Part shown: positions 36,548-45,415 of the stretch, one piece after another
How the letters are laid out: each line of letters starts with the position of its first letter
Numbering within the stretch: the stretch's first letter is position 1
From: JANQOH01 sp965214495
GTDB taxonomy: Bacteria; Pseudomonadota; Alphaproteobacteria; UBA7887
Length of the DNA: 64,000 bases
Assembly: GCA_965214495.1 (NCBI GenBank)
Contig: OZ243958.1
Location: 2,046,001-2,110,000 of the forward strand
Direction: 5' to 3'
Notes under the pieces: model-generated
Seen by the model: the letters and a program-made list of their open reading frames with translations, nothing else
Databases searched by the model: none
What the model was told of the DNA's origin: nothing
Position numbers and translations under genes: made by a program

Positions 36548-38926
36548 CTATCGGTGCCTCATGACCACGAGCGTGATGTCGTCGTGTATTTTTTGCGTGC
36601 CGATATGCGCTTTCAGGTCGGCGATAATGCCGTCGACAATGTCGGCTGCCGGCCTGTCGCACCGCGCCGCGGCGGCGTCGCACAGGCGCTCGATGCCGAA
36701 GAATTCGCCCCCGGCGCCCTCGGCTTCGGTAACGCCGTCGGTATAGAGAATCAGGATGTCGCCGCTGTCGAAGGCGATATCGCGGGAACCGATATGCGGG
36801 GCGATGTCGAATTCGAGACCGATCGGAAAGCCGAGATCGATCGTATCGATGCGTTGGACCGCCCCGCCGCTGCGCAGCACCAGGACTTCCTCATGCTGTC
36901 CCGTGAGCGTGACGCGGTTGTCCTTGTAGTCGACAAATGACAGCGTCAGATGCTTGTCGGACCCGGTTCGCTCGATGTTCTTGAAGATCGCACGGTTGAC
37001 GACATTGAGGAACTGTTTGTTGTCGCCGCCGCCGACTTCGTGGAGGGCGCGAGCGACCGATTGGACCATCAGCATCAGGACCCCGCTTTCAAGGCCGTGG
37101 CCGGTGACGTCGCCGATGCCGACCTTGATGCGCGAACCGTCCTGGAGAATGTCGTAATAGTCTCCCCCCACTTCGTCGGCCGGTTCCATGTAGCCGGCGA
37201 TATCGAGTTGGGGGACCGTGTCGAGCTCGCCGGCCCGGGGAAGGACCATCTTCTGGATGCGGTGGGCGACATCCAATTCGGCGCTGAGGCGAAGGTTTTC
37301 ACTGTGCAGTTTCCGGTTGAGGACGACGATCTCCTTGTTCGCCTCTTCCAGTCCGCGAGTGCGTTCTTCGACGAGATTCTCCAGGTTTTCGGTGTGGAAG
37401 CGAATTTCCCTGGCCATGCTGTTGAAGGCAACGCCCACTTTACCGACTTCGTCCCGTGACGGAATGTCGACGCTCACCGAATAGTCCTTCTGCTCCAGCA
37501 ATCGCGCAGCGCCGGCAAGGGCCCGGAGGCCGGCGGTGATACGCCCGGATATCGTATAGACGGCGACGAAAACGACGATCAGACTGACCAGCAGCGCCGC
37601 GATCTGCCAATTGAAAATGCGTGACGTGGCCTCGGAGATCCTGTTCTGAACCGCCGTCATGAAACGATAGATCTCGTCCTCCGAAACGACGAAACCAAGC
37701 GTCATGACCTCTTCGCCAATCCCGTCGGCGCCCCAAAGATTGGTGGGACTCATCCGCTTCTGGACCACCAGATGGGGCGTTTCCTGCCCCTCGTCGCCCA
37801 ATCCCAGATGCTGGATCACGACATCGGATCCGGTCGGCAGCGCCAGGTTGGCGATGGCCGGCCGGGTGCTGTTGCGGATCGACCGATCGATGCCGGTCAC
37901 GCCTTGCCCGCCGACGTCGCTTGCGACGAGTCCGAGCGTCTTCTCGCCAACCTCGTTGGTTGCGATCACATTGCCGTTCGACATCACCAGGAAGCCGAAA
38001 CCGGTATCCGCGAGGCGGACGCTCTCGACCAGCGAGGTTAGCTGATCGAGCGTGATATCGACCGCCACCATTCCGGCGACATCCGTACGGTCGCCATTCC
38101 ACAACGGGTGGAAAAAGCTGACGATCAGCTTGCCGGTAATCGCGTCGATATAGGGTTCGGTCGTCACGATGTCGGAATCGACCTTCCTGCTTGCCGGGTC
38201 GGCAAGCCACGCCTGCCATCCCTCATAGACGCCCGGAAAGAAGAAGTCCCAGAAGTTCGGGCCCTCATTGTGGCCGGGATAAAGCTCGTCGAACGTCTGG
38301 GCCTGTTCGGAATAGGGGGTGGCGCGCAGGATCGAGGCGTTCTTCGGTCCGACATAGTAAATCTGCAGCTTCGGCGCCCCCGTCCGCATGATGGCCGGGC
38401 CCATGAGGTCGAGGAACTTGCTGTGGCGAATTTCCCTGAGGGTGTCGGGCAGCGGCTTCCTGTTCTCGTCGAGAAGATATCCCCAGACACTGACGGCGGA
38501 CGGCGCCCCGGGCCGGTTCTGCGACCAGCCGCCCTCGTCGTCATAGTCCAGCGCGGTGGTAAGCGCAGTATCGGCCTCGATCACGGCGCCGATCCCGTCC
38601 TCGACGCCCGGATGGTCGATCAGGAACTGCATCGCATTGGCGAGCATGGTGATTTCGGAATGCACCCGGTCGATCAGGAGATCGGCCTGCGATACCGTCA
38701 TTTCGATATTGGTTCGCAGGAACTGTTCGGTGGACTGAGTCAATCCGACGCCGATCTCGCGCGTCGCGTCCCTGGACAGGCGCTGCATGTTCCAGATCGA
38801 AACGCCGCCGGCAAGCATCAGGTCGAAGAAAACCGCGGCGCCGACGACGAGAATGAACTTGGCGCGAAAGCTGCGCGGCGCCAGGCGGCCGATGGAGAAC
38901 CTGCCGCCACCTGCGGCCGGCGTCAT
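36548..38926 (-). CDS. Membrane sensor phosphatase: Cache, HAMP and SpoIIE/PP2C domains
   Basis: The 792-residue protein has a first membrane helix at about residues 23-45 and a large periplasmic Cache-type sensor (about 50-430; LLIDRVHSEITMLANAMQFL, FFHPLWNGDRTDVAGMVAVD, GFGFLVMSNGNVIATNE). A second helix follows (about 436-460), then HAMP, a coiled coil and a SpoIIE phosphatase from about 560 with PADEVGGDYYDIL, IGDVTGHGLESG, LILYTDGVTEAEG and IHDDITLVVM, which carry the metal-binding Asp residues. It should dephosphorylate STAS proteins in response to an extracellular signal. The overall design is like SiaA. It overlaps the methyltransferase stop by ATGA. Confidence 0.88.
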   Translation of the reverse strand: MTPAAGGGRFSIGRLAPRSFRAKFILVVGAAVFFDLMLAGGVSIWNMQRLSRDATREIGVGLTQSTEQFLRTNIEMTVSQADLLIDRVHSEITMLANAMQFLIDHPGVEDGIGAVIEADTALTTALDYDDEGGWSQNRPGAPSAVSVWGYLLDENRKPLPDTLREIRHSKFLDLMGPAIMRTGAPKLQIYYVGPKNASILRATPYSEQAQTFDELYPGHNEGPNFWDFFFPGVYEGWQAWLADPASRKVDSDIVTTEPYIDAITGKLIVSFFHPLWNGDRTDVAGMVAVDITLDQLTSLVESVRLADTGFGFLVMSNGNVIATNEVGEKTLGLVASDVGGQGVTGIDRSIRNSTRPAIANLALPTGSDVVIQHLGLGDEGQETPHLVVQKRMSPTNLWGADGIGEEVMTLGFVVSEDEIYRFMTAVQNRISEATSRIFNWQIAALLVSLIVVFVAVYTISGRITAGLRALAGAARLLEQKDYSVSVDIPSRDEVGKVGVAFNSMAREIRFHTENLENLVEERTRGLEEANKEIVVLNRKLHSENLRLSAELDVAHRIQKMVLPRAGELDTVPQLDIAGYMEPADEVGGDYYDILQDGSRIKVGIGDVTGHGLESGVLMLMVQSVARALHEVGGGDNKQFLNVVNRAIFKNIERTGSDKHLTLSFVDYKDNRVTLTGQHEEVLVLRSGGAVQRIDTIDLGFPIGLEFDIAPHIGSRDIAFDSGDILILYTDGVTEAEGAGGEFFGIERLCDAAAARCDRPAADIVDGIIADLKAHIGTQKIHDDITLVVMRHR

Positions 38927-40098
38927 GACGGCTTCCGTCCCGACGCGACCCAGATCGGCCAGCCGGCATATCCCTTCGGATGCATGGCGGCGAAAATATG
39001 GTCGTCGAAGCCCTTCTTGAACTTCTCGATGAAGGCCTCGTCGTCGCCGCGCCGTTCAGCCATTCTGCCGGCGAAGAGATGCTTCCACGTTGCGACGACA
39101 TCCGCGAACCCCTGCGGGTCGCCGTCGAGATTGGTCACCATGAAGGACTCCATGCGAATGTCGTCGAAACCTGCATCGACCATCAACCCGCGGCTCTTGG
39201 GACCGATTTCAATGTCCATGTTGAAGTATTTCCAAAGCTTGGCCACTTCGTTGTAGGTCCACTGGATGGATTGCGAGCGCGGCTCCCCGAGGCAATGGGA
39301 ATTCTTCTCGTTAGTGACGTATACGCGACCGCCCGGTTCACAGATCCTGAAGAGTTCTTTGAGTATAAATTCCGGACGATCGAAGACTTGCAGTGAATGC
39401 CGGCAGACAACAAAGTCGAACTGATCGTCTTCCAACAGCATTTCCGCGGCGTCGCCATAGATATATTCGATATCCTTGATCGCGAATTCGGCAGCTACCC
39501 TGCGCGCGTAATCGAGGCTGGCTTTCGAGTGATCGAGCGCGACGATCCGGGTCGGATCGAACTCCTTCTTCAGAAGTACCGCGAAGTCGCCGATACCGCA
39601 GCAGATGTCGGCGATCTTCATACCTGCGCAAAGGCCGTGGCGCGGCAGGATGTTCTTTTCGTGCCGCCACGTCATCATGGTCTGCTTGCGCAAAACGGCG
39701 GTAAAAGAACTGTCCTCCACGAATCGTTGGCCGGGATAGAACTCCCTGTCGTAAACGACGACATTGACGTTCGGGATCGTTCGGTGCAGCGCGTCGAATT
39801 TTCGCGCCGACCAACCGACGACGCTCGACGTCGTTATCGTGACGTCGAGGTCGGGCCTCTGGCGGCACATTCTGATGAGCACTGTCGCGAGGCCGTTGAA
39901 GGCGGTGTTGTTTAGCCGCAACAATCGACGGACGTTGACGTAGAACGTGCCTTTTACCCGCGCGAGGGAGTTCCGCAGCAATTCCAGGCAAGAGTCGATC
40001 TCGTCGATATGACGCGGGCGCATGCAGCCGGCGATGGCGAACTCTTGATTGTTCTCGTTGAACCCGTATTGAAAGGATGATGTGGCGCCGTCTAACAT
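38923..40098 (-). CDS. STAS domain fused to a SAM-dependent methyltransferase
   Basis: The protein has 391 residues. Residues 1-125 resemble slr1659-type STAS proteins: YVNVRRLLRLNNTAFNGLAT aligns with the LEFLNSSGINLLA of the downstream STAS protein, and SARKFDALHRTIPNVNV aligns with SKSLPNLKKLHPALEL. Residues 150-300 are a class I methyltransferase with IADICCGIGDFAVLL (SAM motif), IVALDHSKASLDYAR and FDFVVCRHSLQVFDRPEFI. The Ser pair of the STAS site is Asn-Thr here. The ATG at 40098 overlaps the stop of the upstream gene by seven bases and the stop overlaps the phosphatase start. Methyl acceptor unknown. Confidence 0.82.
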   Translation of the reverse strand: MLDGATSSFQYGFNENNQEFAIAGCMRPRHIDEIDSCLELLRNSLARVKGTFYVNVRRLLRLNNTAFNGLATVLIRMCRQRPDLDVTITTSSVVGWSARKFDALHRTIPNVNVVVYDREFYPGQRFVEDSSFTAVLRKQTMMTWRHEKNILPRHGLCAGMKIADICCGIGDFAVLLKKEFDPTRIVALDHSKASLDYARRVAAEFAIKDIEYIYGDAAEMLLEDDQFDFVVCRHSLQVFDRPEFILKELFRICEPGGRVYVTNEKNSHCLGEPRSQSIQWTYNEVAKLWKYFNMDIEIGPKSRGLMVDAGFDDIRMESFMVTNLDGDPQGFADVVATWKHLFAGRMAERRGDDEAFIEKFKKGFDDHIFAAMHPKGYAGWPIWVASGRKPS

Positions 40099-40619
40099 CG
40101 GGTCGTCTGCCCGTCCAGAACGAGATCGACGATCAGACGGATGGCGTCGTTCTCGACCGGCTCGACCGAGAGTTCGGCCTCGTAGTCGACCGCCAGTTCC
40201 AGCAGCCCGATGCGTCGGTCCAACGGGCCCTCGGAGAAAAGAGCGTTCAAATACGCTTCCGATGCATCCGGCGCGCGGGCGTCTTCGACGGCATCCATGT
40301 AGAACCGCCGGTCCGCCTCGCTGCAGGAAGAGACGATTTCGATACGGTCGATCGGACCGTCTCGCATGATCCGGCAACGCAATTCTCCCGCCGCCTTGCG
40401 GGCGTGAAAAACCGTTTCGAGAAGCTCGTTCAGTGCGGACGAGAAAAGGTTCGAGAAAACGAAAGAGTCCGGGCGGTTGTGGCTGACCATCTGCGCGATA
40501 TAGGAGGAGATACGATCGCAATACAGCCAGTTGGAGCCGAAAACCCGCGCGTCCACATCGAATTGGAGGAGAGGTTGGAAGCCGCTCCCGTCACGGGCGC
40601 CGACCCGGGTCTCGGTCAT
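40092..40619 (-). CDS. HATPase-like regulator without a G-box (slr1658/SiaB-like)
   Basis: The protein of 175 residues begins MTETRVGARDGSGFQP. It contains FSSALNELLETVFHARK, which corresponds to the N-box of the 35994 protein (NEVLENAVK), then late DRRIGLLELAVDY where the other has GSGLGLLTLMSDY. The glycine-rich ATP lid is thus degenerate. It is the first gene of the operon and overlaps the STAS-methyltransferase gene, so it is probably that protein's binding partner or kinase. Start at 40619 chosen for the natural N-terminus. Confidence 0.72.
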   Translation of the reverse strand: MTETRVGARDGSGFQPLLQFDVDARVFGSNWLYCDRISSYIAQMVSHNRPDSFVFSNLFSSALNELLETVFHARKAAGELRCRIMRDGPIDRIEIVSSCSEADRRFYMDAVEDARAPDASEAYLNALFSEGPLDRRIGLLELAVDYEAELSVEPVENDAIRLIVDLVLDGQTTRC

Positions 40620-41859
40620 GGCCACATGCCCGGTATGTCGATACGAGCGGAAGGTACGGGCATTCCTGTAATTCCGGCGAGGATGCGCTGTCGAGCGCAC
40701 GCGGAGAGAAGGCTCGCAGCCGGGCCGGACCGGGAATCCGAGGTCGGCGTGAAACCGACGAAGCGCCGCAGGGGCGGCCAGTTGCAGGCCTGCCGGATGC
40801 GCTGCCCCGAACGCAGGTTGACGCCAACAGCCCCTGCCGCGGTTCCACCCGTCCGACGGGCGGTCGCACAGGGCGGCGCGTCCCGACAGGTCACCGCGCC
40901 GACGCGCGTGAGTATCTCTGACGGTAGCGGCGATTTCCCCGCCGGTCGGGTCCGGTCGCGCAATGCGCTGCCGACGGTCGCCCTCGAACGCCCGCGGCCC
41001 TCAGCACCAACGATGACGTCGCGCGCCTGTGCCATTACTGCAATATGCCACAGCAACAAGCCCGAGTAAATCCTCTGTCCATGTCAGTGCGCCAGATTCC
41101 GGAAACGCGGCCCGGGCGATAGCCGCCCTCGGGCGACGGAACGACGGTGCCGGACCGGATAGATGACCATCCGGAGCCCGTCAAGAGCTCCCGGTAAAGA
41201 GGAAACAGCGCCGATCGTTCGATGTCGTTGGACCCACCAGATGTAGAAAGCGCGCTACGTCCGATCATCACTCCGGCTGTCCGACCGGCGGGTGATTTCG
41301 GGCATCATCCCTGTCATTCTCGACGGTCCGACGTGGCGCGACGTTCCGCCCCGATGGAGGCCGCGCAAGACGCAGCGCATCCGAAGGCGCACCGCGGGAC
41401 GGATCGGCGGCGGTCGCGGCGCCGAAGCCGTGCGTCGCGCCCTGCCCGATGCCGATACCCCGCAGCGACCGCTGCCGCAAAGCCCTGGCCGGGCGCGGGT
41501 TCACGCCTTGCATCCCCGGTCGGACGAACCGCAAGAAGTCGGTCGCCCGCGACACCGACCCCGACAAGCAGCGCAACCTCGCCACACGCGTGCTCGGCTC
41601 GACCGCGAGCGTCTGGCGGGCCTGCCGCCGGCGCGCGACGATTACGCTTGCCAGCGGCGGGCCCGGATTGGCACACTCGCAGCGTCGGAACGGTACCGAC
41701 GGGGCGCCAGCGGCGATCGAAGGCGTTTTTTCCCATCCCTGGCGCGTGCGGACCGGGGATCGGCGCCGGAGCCGTTTCGATGGGCCGGCTGCGAGGGGCG
41801 GACGCCGAAGCGATCGTATGCGCCGGCAGCCTGAACCGGAAGAAGGATAATTCGCGCAC
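40620..41859. other. Intergenic region with IS5-type debris
   Basis: There are 1.2 kb between the divergent phosphatase genes. The first 650 bases hold no gene I can support; they presumably include the promoter of the minus-strand operon. From 41280 there is transposase debris (separate entry). Confidence 0.6.
41281..41700 (+). pseudogene. IS5-family transposase remnant
   Basis: RVISGIIPVILDGPTWRDVP, encoded from about 41289, matches the N-terminal RVISGIIYVIRNGLQWRD-type motif of IS5 transposases. In another frame GRGFTPCIPGRTNRKKSVAR (from about 41478) matches the late CIPSRRNRKK motif, followed by a Leu/Arg-rich tail resembling ENMFGRLKDWRRIATRYD. The catalytic middle is gone and the parts are out of frame. 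No clear terminal inverted repeats were seen. Confidence 0.65.
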
Positions 41860-42810
41860 ATGGCGGCCGCGGCTTGCGATGGCCTGACGGAGCGGGAAAC
41901 GGAGGAGGCGCGGCTCGCGCCCGACCTCGCGCGCGCGCTGAAGGACGCCCGCGATGAGATCGCAACCGTCAAAGCCGAGCACGACGATCTCAGACTGCTT
42001 TATGAGGCGACGATCGCCCACGGAGAGGCGGTCGAGGATCAACTCGCAGAGAGCAACATTCTTCTGCAGCGCACCCAGGCGCGACTGGACGAAGAATTGA
42101 ACGACGCCCTGCGCTATGCCAAATCGATTCTGCCCGCGCCGCGCACGGAATGGCCGGGTGCAGAGTGGCTCTTCGAGCCGTCAACCGAACTCGGCGGCGA
42201 TTCGTTCGGCTATCACCACATAGACCCCGACCATTTCGCGATTTACCTGATCGACGTCTGCGGCCACGGGGTCGGGGCCGCCCTGTTGTCCGCGACGATC
42301 ATCAATGTCCTGCGGGCGGGAGCGCTGCCGAACTCTGACCTCCGCGACCCGGGGTCGGTTCTTGCGGCCCTCAACGACGCTTTCCCGATGGAGAAGCAGA
42401 ACGACAAGTTCTTCACGATATGGCATGGTGTCCATGACCGGCGCACCGGCGAACTGCGCTATTCGTCTGGAGGACATCCGGCGGCGATCCTGCTGAGACC
42501 CGGCGTCGATGGAACGGTTGCCGCCATCCCACTGGGCAATCAGGGGAATCTCGCTATCGGCGCGTCCGCCGGCCTGCGATACGCCAAGGACACGGTGGCT
42601 ATCGAACCCGGCGACCGGCTGCTGGTGTTCAGCGACGGCACTTACGAAATTTCCGGCGTGAACGGCCGCATGTTGGCACAGCAGGATCTGGTCGACTTCG
42701 CCAGCGCCGACCTGCGTCGAGGACCAGCGGAGATCTACCGATGGGTCCGGTCGCAGAACGGCGACGGACCGTTGCCGGACGATTTCTCGCTGGTCGAGAT
42801 ATTCTTCTAG
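41860..42810 (+). CDS. SpoIIE/PP2C phosphatase with N-terminal coiled coil
   Basis: The 316-residue soluble protein has a coiled coil (about residues 20-90; ALKDARDEIATVKAEHDDLR) followed by a PP2C-type domain: PSTELGGDSFGYHHI, YLIDVCGHGVGAALLSATII, YSSGGHPAAILL, LLVFSDGTYEISG and PDDFSLVEIFF. It lacks the membrane sensor of the 36548 phosphatase. It is read away from that operon. It may act on the same STAS proteins or a different one (inference). Confidence 0.85.
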   Translation: MAAAACDGLTERETEEARLAPDLARALKDARDEIATVKAEHDDLRLLYEATIAHGEAVEDQLAESNILLQRTQARLDEELNDALRYAKSILPAPRTEWPGAEWLFEPSTELGGDSFGYHHIDPDHFAIYLIDVCGHGVGAALLSATIINVLRAGALPNSDLRDPGSVLAALNDAFPMEKQNDKFFTIWHGVHDRRTGELRYSSGGHPAAILLRPGVDGTVAAIPLGNQGNLAIGASAGLRYAKDTVAIEPGDRLLVFSDGTYEISGVNGRMLAQQDLVDFASADLRRGPAEIYRWVRSQNGDGPLPDDFSLVEIFF

Positions 42811-42925
42811 GTGGCCGGCGGGTGGAACGCGACGATCGAACACTGGTCGGCGTCCGCACTGTGCTTCCAATCCGCCCGATGCCGCGGGCCGCGCAGACCA
42901 TCGCGCGTCTGCCGTTTGTCCGACG

Positions 42926-43072
42926 AGTGGCGACATCGACGATTTCAGCACGTCGATACGCAAGTTCCTGAAGCAGGTCGGCGTGACCTCCCGGCAGGCC
43001 AGCGAGAAAGCGGTGCGCGGCGCCGGGGCGACGCAGGCAGCGGGCGCGGCGACAATGTGCGAACGATGTTGA
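42926..43072 (+). pseudogene. DUF6494-like fragment
   Basis: The frame DIDDFSTSIRKFLKQVGVTS followed by RQASEKAVRGAGA matches the N-terminal part of DUF6494 proteins (pattern F-x-x-S-I-R-K-F-L-K-x-V-G-V-T-S). No start codon is in place and the C-terminal half is replaced by unrelated residues. DUF6494 genes tend to be near Mrp and DUF6505 genes, as here (recollection). The rest of the gap 42811-43130 shows nothing else. Confidence 0.5.
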
Positions 43073-43130
43073 CGATCGACAAGCCCGGCCCCGCTCACGG
43101 CGTCGAGGGGTGTATCGACGGGACGGCGTG

Positions 43131-44195
43131 ATGGCCGCGACGCGAGAGGATGTTCTGGCGGCGCTGAAGGGGGTTACCGACCCGGTCAGCAGGCGAGACC
43201 TCGTCTCCGCGGGGCTCGTGCGCGCGCTGACGGTGGATGCCGGCGCCGTCCGCTTCGTGATTGAGATCGACCCGGAGCGCGCCGAGATCATGGAACGCGC
43301 GCGCGCTGAAGCGGAAGCGGCGGTACGCGCCGTGGCAGGCGTCGCACAGGTGTCGGCCGTGCTGACCGCCCATCGCGAGGCGCCGCGGGGGTCGAAGTCC
43401 CGTCCGGGCCGCTCCGAACCCGTCGGCCCCCGGCAGATCCCCGGCGTCGACCGCATCGTGGCGGTCGCCTCGGGCAAGGGCGGCGTCGGCAAGTCCACCG
43501 TGGCGGCCAATCTGGCAGCGGCGCTGGCTGCGGAGGGCCGCCGGGTCGGACTGCTCGACGCCGATGTTTACGGGCCGTCGCAGCCGCGGATGCTCGGCGT
43601 CTCCGGACGCCCCGCGTCACCCGATGGCAAGACCATCCTGCCGCTGCGCAACCACGGCGTGACGATGATGTCCATCGGCCTGTTGACGCGCGAAGACGAA
43701 GCGGTCGTCTGGCGCGGACCCATGCTGATGGGCGCGCTCCAGCAGATGATGAACCAGGTGCAGTGGGGTGCGCTCGACGTGCTGCTGGCCGACCTGCCCC
43801 CCGGCACGGGCGATGTGCCGATGACGCTGGCGCAGACTGCCGAGGTCACCGGCGCCATCGTCGTCTCCACGCCGCAGGACGTCGCCCTGCTCGACGCCCG
43901 CAGGGGTGTGGATATGTTCCGCAAGATGTCGGTGCCGATCCTCGGCATGATCGAGAACATGTCCACGCACATCTGCACCAATTGCGGGCACGAGGAGCAT
44001 CTCTTCGGCCACGGCGGGGTGGGCGCCGAGGCGGAGAAGCTCGGCATCCCGCTGCTGGCGGAGATTCCGCTGGCGCTCGGCATCCGCCTCGCGTCGGACG
44101 GCGGCGCGCCGATCGTGGTGTCGCGCCCGATGTCGCCGGAGGCATCGGTCTTCCGCCGCGTCGCACGGACCCTGATCGAGGCCGGGACGGCGTGA
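43131..44195 (+). CDS. mrp: Mrp/NBP35-family iron-sulfur carrier ATPase
   Basis: The 354-residue protein has an N-terminal DUF59-like domain, the deviant Walker A IVAVASGKGGVGKSTVAANL, LLDADVYGPSQPRML, LLADLPPGTGDVPMTLAQT and a metal-binding CxxC in STHICTNCGHEEHLFG. Such proteins carry Fe-S clusters to target proteins. The ATG at 43131 was chosen over an upstream GTG. It is the first gene of a run of three with overlapping ends, and near the Fe-S-rich formate dehydrogenase locus. Confidence 0.92.
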   Translation: MAATREDVLAALKGVTDPVSRRDLVSAGLVRALTVDAGAVRFVIEIDPERAEIMERARAEAEAAVRAVAGVAQVSAVLTAHREAPRGSKSRPGRSEPVGPRQIPGVDRIVAVASGKGGVGKSTVAANLAAALAAEGRRVGLLDADVYGPSQPRMLGVSGRPASPDGKTILPLRNHGVTMMSIGLLTREDEAVVWRGPMLMGALQQMMNQVQWGALDVLLADLPPGTGDVPMTLAQTAEVTGAIVVSTPQDVALLDARRGVDMFRKMSVPILGMIENMSTHICTNCGHEEHLFGHGGVGAEAEKLGIPLLAEIPLALGIRLASDGGAPIVVSRPMSPEASVFRRVARTLIEAGTA

Positions 44196-44908
44196 GCGAA
44201 CCGACCTTCCCGCCATTGTTCGCCGGCCGGCCGGTGGCGGGGCACATCGACCCCTTCGCCAGGGCCTGCGCCGCGGCAGCGCTTGGCTGCGATGGCGGAA
44301 CGATCTTCTACAACATCGGCGCCGCCCGCCTGGCGGCCGCCATCGTGTTCGCACCCGAAGTGCCGCTGGAGGCCGCCATGGCGATGCTGCCCGCCTGCGG
44401 TGTCGGGTTCCAGAATGCGCTCGGCGCGCTGGCGCCGCCCGAAGTCGCGGTGCATCTCGCGTGGGAGGGCGGCATCCTGGTGAACGGGGCGGCCTGCGGG
44501 CGGCTGCGCGCCGCCGCCGCCGACTGCGGGCCGGAGAAGGTGCCGGACTGGCTGGTCGTCGGACTCGAAGTGCCGTTGCTCGCCGAGGACCCGAACGCGC
44601 CCGGGGCGGCGCGGGACCGGACCTCGCTCTATGAGGAAGGCTGCGTCGGGGTGGCGCCCAACCGTCTGCTCGAGAGCTGGTCGCGCCACACACTGGTCTG
44701 GATCAACCGCTGGTCCGACGACGGCGCGGAGCCGCTGCACGGTGAATGGCGCGGGCTCGCCCGCGGCCTCGGCGAGAGGGTGTCGGTTGGCGGGCGGACC
44801 GGTGTGTTCGTCGGCGTCGACGAGCGCTTCGGCATGTTACTCCGCGAGGGGAATACCACCAGTCTGCTACCGCTCAGCGGCTTGCTGGAACGGGGAGGCC
44901 GGCCATGA
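44192..44908 (+). CDS. Biotin/lipoate-protein-ligase-like protein with DUF4444-type domain
   Basis: The 238-residue protein contains DGGTIFYNIGAARLAAAIVF, AVHLAWEGGILVNGAACGRL and VGLEVPLLAEDPNAPG, resembling the ligase core of biotin/lipoate protein ligases, and a C-terminal WINRWSDDGAEPLHGEWRGL region typical of the alphaproteobacterial subgroup. The GTG start overlaps the mrp stop. Catalytic function unverified; it may be a divergent or non-catalytic member. Confidence 0.7.
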   Translation: MSEPTFPPLFAGRPVAGHIDPFARACAAAALGCDGGTIFYNIGAARLAAAIVFAPEVPLEAAMAMLPACGVGFQNALGALAPPEVAVHLAWEGGILVNGAACGRLRAAAADCGPEKVPDWLVVGLEVPLLAEDPNAPGAARDRTSLYEEGCVGVAPNRLLESWSRHTLVWINRWSDDGAEPLHGEWRGLARGLGERVSVGGRTGVFVGVDERFGMLLREGNTTSLLPLSGLLERGGRP

Positions 44909-45384
44909 AATTGGCGCGCGCGATCCATTTCGACGAGAGCGATACGCGCATCTTCCACAGCCCCGCGCGCACCGGCGAGTGGTGCGTTTCGGGCGGCTTC
45001 GAGTTCTCCAACTGGTCCGAGGCCGATCTGACCGGCAAGGCGCGCCAAGCCTTCGCCAACGGTTGGCTCGGCGTCGAGACCTTCGGGCGTGTTACCTTCG
45101 TCGCCGTCACACCTATCCGCGAAGAGGAGCTCGACGCGCTGACCACGCGACTCGCGGACCATTTCGTCCGGATCTATGGCGCGCCCTCCGTCGAGGCGGC
45201 GGTGCCCGTCGCCAGGGAGGAACTGGCCCATATGGGCGAGCTCTGCGAGGAGCCGGATCCCAACACGCTGCTCACCGTGTCCCGCGAGCTCACCGACGCC
45301 GGCGTCCACGAAAGTTTCCGCTCGATCAAGCCGCAACACGCCGGCCTCGAACAATTCGCCATACACGCCGAACCGGAGGGGTAA
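44905..45384 (+). CDS. DUF6505 family protein
   Basis: The 159-residue protein starts MKLARAIHFDESDTRIFHSP, with SGGFEFSNWSEADLTGKARQ and NGWLGVETFGRVTFVAVTPI, features I recognise from DUF6505. It overlaps the preceding gene by ATGA. Function unknown. The neighbourhood (Mrp, ligase-like protein, tungstate transport, formate dehydrogenase) suggests a role in metallo-enzyme supply or maturation. Confidence 0.75.
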   Translation: MKLARAIHFDESDTRIFHSPARTGEWCVSGGFEFSNWSEADLTGKARQAFANGWLGVETFGRVTFVAVTPIREEELDALTTRLADHFVRIYGAPSVEAAVPVAREELAHMGELCEEPDPNTLLTVSRELTDAGVHESFRSIKPQHAGLEQFAIHAEPEG

Positions 45385-45415
45385 GGACCGAGGCGGCCGG
45401 CGCCGCCCGCCGCGC

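Noticed and set aside
43568..44740. 390-residue minus-strand frame opposite mrp
   Set aside because: Shadow frame; mrp on the plus strand is unambiguous.
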